DNA of 14,725 bases from JBHIDQ01 sp046760155. GTDB taxonomy: Bacteria; Chloroflexota; Dehalococcoidia; Dehalococcoidales; RBG-16-60-22. Location of the stretch: contig JBHIDQ010000034.1 of the NCBI GenBank assembly GCA_046760155.1, forward strand, positions 1 to 14,725, written 5' to 3'. Numbering within the stretch: position 1 is the first letter of the stretch; each line of letters starts with the position of its first letter. Below are positions 6,489 through 12,153 of this stretch, piece by piece. The notes under the pieces are model-generated. The model did not search any database. It was not told where the DNA came from and saw only the letters and a program-made list of their open reading frames with translations. Both the position numbers and the translations under genes were made by a program.

Positions 6489-7664
6489 ATGAAATTAATC
6501 GTTGTCGGTTTTGGACAATGCGGTGGCAGAATTGCTGATGAGTTTGCCCGGCTGAACCGGAAAGCGCGTGTTAAGCGTGGCATTGATATCGTTACTGGTG
6601 CCTTTGCCGTGAACACTGATGTTGCTGACCTAAGCGGGTTAACCGGGATACGGCCTGATTATCAGCATAGAATCCTTATCGGCGGTCGTAAGACTGGTGG
6701 CCACGGTGTTGGCAAAATCAATGAACTGGGGGCGGAGATTGCCCGAGAGGACGGCGACAAGGTTATCGAGACGATAAGAGCCAGCAAGCGATTCGCTGAG
6801 GCGGATGCTTTCTTACTCATCGCTGGAGCTGCCGGTGGCACTGGCTCTGGGTCAGTAGCCGTAATCTCACAGCACATAAAAGAGCGCTATGTGGATAAAC
6901 CGGTCTATAACCTAATTGTCCTCCCCTTTGAGCATGAGGAAACTACCGAGGAAAGGACGGTTTATAATGCCGCCACCTGCCTTAAATCTGCCTATTTAGT
7001 CGCTGACGCAATATTTCTGGTTGATAATCAAAGGTACGTGATGAAAGATTCATCGATTAGGAGTAATCTGGCTAAAATTAATGCCCTAATCGCAGCACCG
7101 TTTTACAACTTGCTCTGTTCCGGCGAGGAGAAAAAACACAAATACATTGGCGCCAAGATACTCGATGCCGGTGATATCATCCAGACCGTAGTCGGCTGGA
7201 CAGTAATTGGCTATGGTCAACAGTCGATTTCGCTTGCTAGACAGCTTCTCACCCGGACACGCGATTTCAGAAATAAGGCCTCCGAAGCCCAAAAGGGAAC
7301 TCAAGCCATGGATGAAGCCATCAGTGGCTTGTCACTTAAGTGCAACCCGATAGATTCAAAGAGGGCGCTGTATCTTGTCTCGGCACCACCCAAGGAAATG
7401 AACGTAGACCTAATTAAGGAACTCGGGACTTATCTTAAGAATCTGGCCCCGGAGGCAGTAATCAGAAGTGGCGATTACCCCAGGGAAAAAGGATTACTGG
7501 ATGTAACCGTAATCCTGTCTGAACTTAGTGATGTTGAGAAGGTGAGGAACTATTTCACGAAAACAATCAGTCTCATCACGACGCTGAAAAAGAGGCAAGA
7601 AGGTGTCGAAACCAAATATAGAGGAATTGAAATTACCCTAAAGGACATCCCCTCTTTATTATAA
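6489..7664 (+). CDS. FtsZ/tubulin-superfamily GTPase, paralogue 1
   Basis: A 391-aa protein with FtsZ/tubulin hallmarks in order. The T1 loop is GFGQCGGRI (7-15), whose GQCG matches tubulin more than the GGGGN type of FtsZ. AVNTD (41-45) matches the FtsZ NTD segment. The T4 loop is AAGGTGSGS (114-122). VLPFEHEETTEERTVYNAA (144-162) corresponds to the FtsZ PFxFEG...R...A helix. The T7 loop LDAGD keeps both aspartates (D226, D229) that complete GTP hydrolysis in the neighbouring subunit. The protein ends in DIPSLL (386-391), resembling the FtsZ C-terminal peptide. These features predict a GTP-dependent polymerising cytoplasmic protein. It is not the usual dcw-cluster ftsZ: no division genes adjoin it and the T1 loop and core segments differ. 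It converges on the 180-aa coiled-coil gene. Cellular role unknown; division, shape or scaffolding are possible. Confidence 0.9.
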   Translation: MKLIVVGFGQCGGRIADEFARLNRKARVKRGIDIVTGAFAVNTDVADLSGLTGIRPDYQHRILIGGRKTGGHGVGKINELGAEIAREDGDKVIETIRASKRFAEADAFLLIAGAAGGTGSGSVAVISQHIKERYVDKPVYNLIVLPFEHEETTEERTVYNAATCLKSAYLVADAIFLVDNQRYVMKDSSIRSNLAKINALIAAPFYNLLCSGEEKKHKYIGAKILDAGDIIQTVVGWTVIGYGQQSISLARQLLTRTRDFRNKASEAQKGTQAMDEAISGLSLKCNPIDSKRALYLVSAPPKEMNVDLIKELGTYLKNLAPEAVIRSGDYPREKGLLDVTVILSELSDVEKVRNYFTKTISLITTLKKRQEGVETKYRGIEITLKDIPSLL

Positions 7665-7704
7665 TAAGTCAGTCTAGCCAATTAAAGAACAACGTATCAG
7701 TCAA

Positions 7705-7740
7705 CCCAGTGAGCCACCCTGAATGCTGGGCTTTCTCTTT
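7705..7740 (+). terminator. Short hairpin and pyrimidine tract after paralogue 1
   Basis: CCCAG (7705-7709) and CTGGG (7726-7730) form a 5-bp stem around a 16-nt loop and are followed by CTTTCTCTTT. The element would end + strand transcription just as it meets the end of the convergent - strand gene. The stem is short, so this is a weak call. Confidence 0.35.
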
Positions 7741-8281
7741 ATCTGGAGAGTTTAGCATAGATATTCCAGGCCTGCTCTATCGTCTCCTCACGGAGTTGCC
7801 AGGCTTGAGCCACCGCCTCTTCTCGCTTTTTCCAGGCTTCTTCTATTCTCGCTTCACAAGCCCTCTCCGCTTGCTCTTTGCTTTTCTTATAGGCTCTTTC
7901 GGCTTGGGATACCGCGTCATCACGAGCCTTTAAAGCTTGGGCGATAGATTCCTCGCGGACTTTTAAAGCCTGCCTGATACTCTCATCACAAGTATTTTTT
8001 GCCTGCTGCTCCGCTCGTCGATAGGCCTTGGCGATTTGCTGTTCATTCATCCGATAAGCATTCGCCACCTGCCGCTGCGCCTCGATATAGGCAGCATACG
8101 CTTTTTCGGCTTGCCCGAGAACTTCATCAAGTGGTTTTGCCATTACTTGTTCTTCAGCTTCCTTGCCGGCCTGCTCAACTTGTTCTTGAACCTCTTCCAG
8201 TGTTTCCGTAGCTACCTCTTCAGTTACCTGTTCTTCAGCTTCCTCACTGACCCTTTTGGCTTGCTCCCTTGGATTTGTCAT
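7739..8281 (-). CDS. Small coiled-coil protein with ten 11-residue repeats
   Basis: A 180-aa, mostly helical, highly charged protein with no signal peptide or membrane segment and no family that I recognise. Residues 1-50 are rich in Glu and Gln. From Y65 to I174 the chain divides exactly into ten 11-residue units, for example YRMNEQQIAKA, REESIAQALKA and REEAVAQAWQL. Tyr, Arg or Cys tends to sit at position 1 and Gln/Glu-Ala at positions 7-8. One more unit (51-61) is set off by a 3-residue insertion. Hendecad repeats of this kind form nearly straight or slightly right-handed coiled coils. The last three units carry Trp. The ATG at 8281 has a perfect AGGAGG ribosome-binding site (complement of 8289-8294) 7 nt away. 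It is the second gene after the 748-aa coiled-coil gene (61-bp gap), likely in one transcript. LEA-like or phasin-like roles cannot be excluded. Confidence 0.8.
   Translation of the reverse strand: MTNPREQAKRVSEEAEEQVTEEVATETLEEVQEQVEQAGKEAEEQVMAKPLDEVLGQAEKAYAAYIEAQRQVANAYRMNEQQIAKAYRRAEQQAKNTCDESIRQALKVREESIAQALKARDDAVSQAERAYKKSKEQAERACEARIEEAWKKREEAVAQAWQLREETIEQAWNIYAKLSR
7760..8089 (-). repeat. Ten 11-residue (33-bp) coding repeats
   Basis: Residues 65-174 of the 180-aa protein form ten consecutive 11-mers without a gap. The repeat is conserved in the amino-acid pattern rather than closely at the DNA level, which indicates an old, selected structural periodicity and not a recent slippage array. 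Confidence 0.75.
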
Positions 8282-8342
8282 CGAGTTACCTCCTGTTTAA
8301 GTTTTACTGACACTCTGGCTCTGTAATTGGCCTCTCACTTAG

Positions 8343-10589
8343 TTATTCCTCAAGTTCCTCAGTATCTTCAGTATCTTCGACCGCTTTCTTCTCCTCAGCC
8401 TGTTTCCTTCTCTTGGTCTCATACATTTTAGCCAGAAAATCCAAACGTGCTTCGATCTTCCCTTTATCTTTAGTTTCTCCGCCTTTTGATTTTGCTTTGG
8501 TATTGGTCGTTTCCGCCTTGCCTATCGCTTCCTCAAAGACTTTCAAAGATGCCTCAGTCACCTCATCCTCTGGTTCGCCGGTCACCTCAACGGCTTCTTC
8601 AGCCTCTTCAGGTATTTCTTCATCCCCACCTATCGCCTGCTCAAAAGCCCGTAATGAAGCCTCAGCCGCCTCTCTAGCCATCTTGCCGCTTACTTCAGCC
8701 CGTCCCATTGCTTCCTCGAAGGCTTTTATTGACATCTCAGCGGCTTCCCTAGCGACTCTCGAGGTTGCCTCAGTAGCTTCTTTAGCGGCTCTTACCGTCA
8801 TCTCGGCAGCCTCCTTAGCCGCTTTCGCCGATGCTTCACTGGTTTCCTTGGTTTCCCGGCTGATTGCTTCCGCCCGACTTATCGCCTCTTCGAAGGACTG
8901 TGCCGCGGTCTCAGCAGCTTGCTTGGCCGTTCTAGTGGCTAATTTAGTCGCCTCTTTGACCGCTTTTATTGATGCTTCAGAGGTCTCCTTGGCTGTCTTA
9001 CTTATTTCCTCCGCCCGGTCTATTGCTTCCCGAGAAGCTTTAGCTGACGCCTCAGCCGCCTCCTGTGAGATTTTTACCGCTGCTTCAATCGCCTCTTGAG
9101 CCGTTCTGATGGCTGCCTCAGTGGTCTCCTTTGTCTCCCGGCTGATTGCCTCTGCCCGGCTTATCGCTTCTTGAGAAGCCTGAGTTGACGCCTCAGCTGC
9201 TTCCTGTGAGGTTTTTATGGTGGCTTCAGCCGCTTCTTCGGTAGCCTTAGCAGTTGTTTCCGTGGTTTCCTTAGCTTCCCGACTTATTGCCTCGATCCGG
9301 CTTATTGCCTCCTGAAAGGCTTCGGTGGCGGCTTCAGCTCTTTCCCGGGTGGTTCTTACCGATGTTTCGGCTGCCTCCATAGCCTCCCTGCTCATTGTCT
9401 CCGCCCGGTCTATTGCCTCCTGAAAGGTTCTGGCTAACGCCTCGACAGATTTCTTCACCTCGCCACTTATTTCTTCCGCCCGGCTTATGGCTTCTTGAGA
9501 AGCCTGGGTTGACGTCTCAGCCGCCTCCTGTGAAGTTCTTATGGCAGTGTCAATTGCTTCTTGAGATGCCCTGGTTGATGCTTCAGCCGCTTCCTGTGAG
9601 GTTTTTATGGCAGCGTCAGTTGCTTCTTTGGTGGCTTTGATTGAGGCTTCCGTAGTTTCCTTAGTCTCCCGGCTGATTGCCTCCGCCCGGTTTTTCGCTT
9701 CCCGGGAGGCTATCATTGATGCCCCAGCGGCTTCCTTAGTTTCTTTACCTATTTCTTCCGTCCGTCTTATCGCTTCTTGAGAAGCTTTCAACGAGGTCTC
9801 AGCTAGCACTTGGGCCTCTCTGCTTATTCTCTCCGCTCTGAAGGCTACTTCTTGAGCCGCCCTGGCTGATGCCTCCGCCGTTTCCTTAGTTAGTTTGCTG
9901 GTTCTCTCCGCCTTGCTGGCTACTTCTTTGGTCTCTCTGATTGAGGCTTCGGCGGCTTCCTTAGCCTCCCGACTCACCTTCTCTGACTTGCTGGCCGCTT
10001 CTTTGGCCGCCTTGATTGATGCCTCGGCGGCTTCCTTAGCTGTTCTACCAGCTTCCTCAGCCTTTGCTAACTCCTCCTGAGCTGCTTTCGCTGATGTTGC
10101 CGCCACCTCCTTGGCCTCATTACTTATTTCGGTAACCCGGTTTAAGCCTTCCTGTGAAGCCACAAAAGATGCCTCCGCCGCTTCCATAGCTTCTTTACTT
10201 ATTGCTTCGGCTCGGTCAATTGCTTCCTGGAAGGCTTTGGTTATTGCTTTAGATGTTTCCTTGGGCGTTTTCGCTGATTCCTCAGCTCGGCTAATTGCCT
10301 CCTGGGCAACTCTTATTGCCGCCTCAGCTGCCTCTCTAGCTTCCTTATTTATTTCCTCAGCCCGTTTTACTGCTTCCTGGGCGGCTTTTGCCGAGGCCTC
10401 GGCTGCTTCCCTTGCTTCCTTACTTATTTCCTCGGCACGTCTGATTGCCGCCTGAGAAGCCTTAGTTGATGCCTCAGCCGCCTCCCTAGCTGCCCGGCTC
10501 AGTTTCTCAGCTCTGGCGACTGCTTTCTCAAATTCACCAATATTATGCTCGGCATCATCTAAAATTTCTTGAGATACTTCTCTAACCAT
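8343..10589 (-). CDS. Large alanine/glutamate-rich coiled-coil protein, 25+11n residue repeats
   Basis: A 748-aa, Ala/Glu/Lys/Arg-rich protein with no Cys, Trp, signal peptide or membrane segment. After a 26-residue head the chain is a continuous run of helical units, each opening with an AE-[EA]-IS-[KR]-E-like block and closing with a QEAISR-like block. Eleven successive units are exactly 25 residues. Later units are 69, 25, 36, 47, 47, 47, 58, 25 and 36, all equal to 25 plus a multiple of 11. The last ~95 residues are very acidic, then lysine-rich, then end in EDTEDTEELEE. Such a pattern predicts a rod many tens of nanometres long. The ATG at 10589 has an AAAGGA site 9 nt upstream and a good promoter. 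The gene heads an operon with the 180-aa gene and diverges from GTPase paralogue 2. No known family recognised; a filament scaffold or partner is my inference. Confidence 0.8.
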   Translation of the reverse strand: MVREVSQEILDDAEHNIGEFEKAVARAEKLSRAAREAAEASTKASQAAIRRAEEISKEAREAAEASAKAAQEAVKRAEEINKEAREAAEAAIRVAQEAISRAEESAKTPKETSKAITKAFQEAIDRAEAISKEAMEAAEASFVASQEGLNRVTEISNEAKEVAATSAKAAQEELAKAEEAGRTAKEAAEASIKAAKEAASKSEKVSREAKEAAEASIRETKEVASKAERTSKLTKETAEASARAAQEVAFRAERISREAQVLAETSLKASQEAIRRTEEIGKETKEAAGASMIASREAKNRAEAISRETKETTEASIKATKEATDAAIKTSQEAAEASTRASQEAIDTAIRTSQEAAETSTQASQEAISRAEEISGEVKKSVEALARTFQEAIDRAETMSREAMEAAETSVRTTRERAEAATEAFQEAISRIEAISREAKETTETTAKATEEAAEATIKTSQEAAEASTQASQEAISRAEAISRETKETTEAAIRTAQEAIEAAVKISQEAAEASAKASREAIDRAEEISKTAKETSEASIKAVKEATKLATRTAKQAAETAAQSFEEAISRAEAISRETKETSEASAKAAKEAAEMTVRAAKEATEATSRVAREAAEMSIKAFEEAMGRAEVSGKMAREAAEASLRAFEQAIGGDEEIPEEAEEAVEVTGEPEDEVTEASLKVFEEAIGKAETTNTKAKSKGGETKDKGKIEARLDFLAKMYETKRRKQAEEKKAVEDTEDTEELEE
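8625..10511 (-). repeat. Tandem 75-bp (25-residue) coding repeats with 33-bp additions
   Basis: Residues 27-655 of the 748-aa protein. Unit boundaries fall at residues 27, 52, 77, 102, 127, 152, 177, 202, 227, 252, 277 (all 25 long), then 302 (69), 371 (25), 396 (36), 432, 479 and 526 (47 each), 573 (58) and 631 (25). The DNA copies are imperfect. Added segments read like QEAAEASTQAS and are themselves 11-mers. Confidence 0.75.
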
Positions 10590-10614
10590 TAGCCAACATC
10601 CTTTATATTACTCA

Positions 10615-10643
10615 ATTCTAATATAGGTTGTTTAGTTTTTCAA
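10615..10643 (-). promoter_or_regulatory. Promoter of the coiled-coil operon
   Basis: Read on the - strand, TTGAAA (10643-10638) and TAGAAT (10620-10615) are 5-of-6 matches to -35 and -10 with an ideal 17-bp spacer. The predicted start near 10608 leaves a leader of about 19 nt before the ATG of the 748-aa gene. Confidence 0.6.
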
Positions 10644-10735
10644 TATCTTTTTATAATAAAGTAGCCACCCCCAAATTACCGTGCCAATCAAACAGAAGGG
10701 AGAAAAGCGGAATTTTTTACCGATTTTCCCTGACC

Positions 10736-10763
10736 TTATTACTATATACTTTATTACTATATA
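10736..10763. repeat. AT-rich 15-bp direct repeat in the divergent promoter region
   Basis: TTATTACTATATA occurs at 10736-10748 and again at 10751-10763, so the two copies sit 15 bp apart. The second copy ends 26 bp before the -35 of GTPase paralogue 2. It could be a regulator site or an UP-like element; no such repeat is seen before paralogue 1. Confidence 0.5.
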
Positions 10764-10789
10764 AAAAGTTATTAAAGACACAAAAAAGA

Positions 10790-10819
10790 TTGACAATGAC
10801 ACATAAGTATGCTTAAAAT
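10790..10819 (+). promoter_or_regulatory. Promoter of the second FtsZ/tubulin-like gene
   Basis: TTGACA (10790-10795) and TAAAAT (10814-10819) are 18 bp apart, exactly as before paralogue 1, and share with it the core TAAGNATGCYTAAAATAACA. The predicted start near 10826 gives a leader of about 21 nt with GAGGTGA at 10837-10843 as ribosome-binding site. Confidence 0.75.
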
Positions 10820-10846
10820 AACAAAACTACACTATTGAGGTGAGAA

Positions 10847-12022
10847 ATGAAATTAGTGGTCGTTGGTTTTGGACAATGTGGTGGCAGGATTGCTGATGAA
10901 TTTGCCAAGCTGAATAAAAAAGCGCGCAGTCGACGTGGTATTGAAATAATTACTGGCACCTTTGCCGTTAATACCGATGCGGCTGATTTGAGTGGACTGA
11001 CCAGTATCAGAAAAGATTACCAGCATCGAATCCTTATTGGAAGTCGCAAGACTGGCGGCCATGGCGTTGGTAAAATTAATGAGCTGGGGGCAGAGATCGC
11101 CAGAGAGGATGGTGATAAGGTTGTCGATGCGGTAAGAACCACCAAGCGATTCTTTGAGACCGATGCCTTCTTATTTATCGCTAGTGCCGCTGGCGGCACC
11201 GGTTCCGGGTCAATAGCGGTAATGACGCAACATATCAAAGAGCGCTATGCCGATAAACCAATCTATAATCTGATTGTCCTTCCCTTTGAGCACGAGGAAA
11301 CGACTGAGGATAGAACTGTATATAACACCGCCACCTGTCTTAAATCTGCCTACTCAATAGCTGATGCGGTGTTTCTTGTCGATAATCAAAGGTTTGTCCG
11401 GAAAGATTCATCGATTAGAGGTAACCTTGCCAAAATTAATGAAATGATCGCTGAGCCTTTTTACAACATGCTCTGCGCCGGTGAGGAGAAGAAACCAAAA
11501 TACATCGCGGCAAAGGTACTCGATGCCGGTGATATCATCCAGACCTTAATCGGCTGGACCGTAATCGGCTACGGTAAATCGGAAATGCCGTTAATCAGGA
11601 TCCCCCGGGCACGGGGTAAGGATTTCCGGGAAAAGGGCAGTGAAACCATGAAGGGAATCCAAGCCATGGATGAAGCTATCAGTGAGCTATCGCTCAAGTG
11701 CAATCCCCTAGATTCCAAGAGGGCTTTATACCTCATCTCGGCGCCGAGTAAGGAAATGAATATGGACTTAGTGAAAGCGCTCGGCGACTATATGCGAGAT
11801 ATGGCTCCAGAGGCTTTAATCAGGAATGGTGATTACCCCAGGGAAAGAGGTTTACTGGATGTTACCGTAATCCTGTCCGAACTTAGTGATGTGGAGAAGG
11901 TGAGGAATTATTATGTCAGGTCAACCGGCCTTATTCCTGAGTTTCAAAGGAGACAAGAAGAAACAGAGGTCAAATTAAGAGCCATCGAGGATACCTCAAG
12001 AGATATACCTTCGTTGTTGTAA
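10847..12022 (+). CDS. FtsZ/tubulin-superfamily GTPase, paralogue 2
   Basis: 391 aa, the same length as the gene at 6489 and alignable without a gap; 295 residues are identical by hand count (about 75%). It keeps GFGQCGGRI (7-15), AVNTD (41-45), AAGGTGSGS (114-122), the T7-loop aspartates D226 and D229 in LDAGD, and the terminal DIPSLL (386-391). It is therefore predicted to bind and hydrolyse GTP on polymerisation. The largest cluster of differences is at residues 244-265, with smaller ones at 91-105 and 355-385. The start ATG has a better ribosome-binding site (GAGGTGA) than paralogue 1. The gene diverges from the coiled-coil operon across 257 bp and ends at a strong terminator. The pair could form a heteropolymer, as some tubulins do, or act as separate filaments. 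Confidence 0.9.
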   Translation: MKLVVVGFGQCGGRIADEFAKLNKKARSRRGIEIITGTFAVNTDAADLSGLTSIRKDYQHRILIGSRKTGGHGVGKINELGAEIAREDGDKVVDAVRTTKRFFETDAFLFIASAAGGTGSGSIAVMTQHIKERYADKPIYNLIVLPFEHEETTEDRTVYNTATCLKSAYSIADAVFLVDNQRFVRKDSSIRGNLAKINEMIAEPFYNMLCAGEEKKPKYIAAKVLDAGDIIQTLIGWTVIGYGKSEMPLIRIPRARGKDFREKGSETMKGIQAMDEAISELSLKCNPLDSKRALYLISAPSKEMNMDLVKALGDYMRDMAPEALIRNGDYPRERGLLDVTVILSELSDVEKVRNYYVRSTGLIPEFQRRQEETEVKLRAIEDTSRDIPSLL

Positions 12023-12041
12023 TTAATCAACATAAGGCGAT

Positions 12042-12104
12042 ATGCCAGCTTTACTACTATGAGTGCTGACTATCAGACACTATAATGTGAAGCTGGCATT
12101 TTTT
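12042..12104 (+). terminator. Strong structured terminator after paralogue 2
   Basis: ATGCCAGCTT (12042-12051) and AAGCTGGCAT (12090-12099) form a perfect 10-bp stem that runs into six T residues (12099-12104). The 38-nt loop holds its own hairpin: AGTGCTGA pairs with TCAGACACT around CTA with one bulged A, and TAT/ATA can extend it. Confidence 0.85.
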
Positions 12105-12117
12105 ATTGTGCCTCTCT

Positions 12118-12146
12118 TTGCACCTGAATTACCACTAGGGTATAAT
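12118..12146 (+). promoter_or_regulatory. Promoter of the dnaX-ybaB-recR operon
   Basis: A perfect TATAAT at 12141-12146 is preceded by TTGCAC at 12118-12123 with 17 bp between (or TTTGCA at 12117-12122 with 18). Seven bases after the -10 comes 12153, one base before the dnaX ATG, so the mRNA would have essentially no leader. Confidence 0.6.
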
Positions 12147-12153
12147 AAGGAAA

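Noticed and set aside
8413..9099. Long + strand open frames opposite the large coiled-coil gene (also 7709-7933, 7999-8326, 8486-8677, 9395-9640, 9895-10080, 10111-10455)
   Set aside because: They are antisense images of the Ala/Glu/Lys-rich repeats, whose codons leave few stops on the other strand. They have no ribosome-binding sites and low-complexity Ser/Ala/Leu products, whereas the - strand frame has a promoter, a start signal and an exact repeat structure.
8625..10511. A CRISPR-like or satellite array from the ~75-bp periodicity
   Set aside because: The copies are divergent at the DNA level, there are no spacers between conserved repeats, and the period follows codons of one open frame with 33-bp steps.
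10628..10816. 62-codon + strand frame upstream of GTPase paralogue 2
   Set aside because: It starts at a TTG without a ribosome-binding site and runs through the divergent promoter elements and direct repeat. Its A/T-rich Leu/Lys/Tyr composition looks non-coding.
6429..12104. Interpreting the GTPase/coiled-coil block as a plasmid or phage segregation cassette (TubZRC or PhuZ type)
   Set aside because: No TubR-like DNA-binding gene, no iteron-type centromere, no phage or integrase genes, and base composition matches the flanking housekeeping operons.
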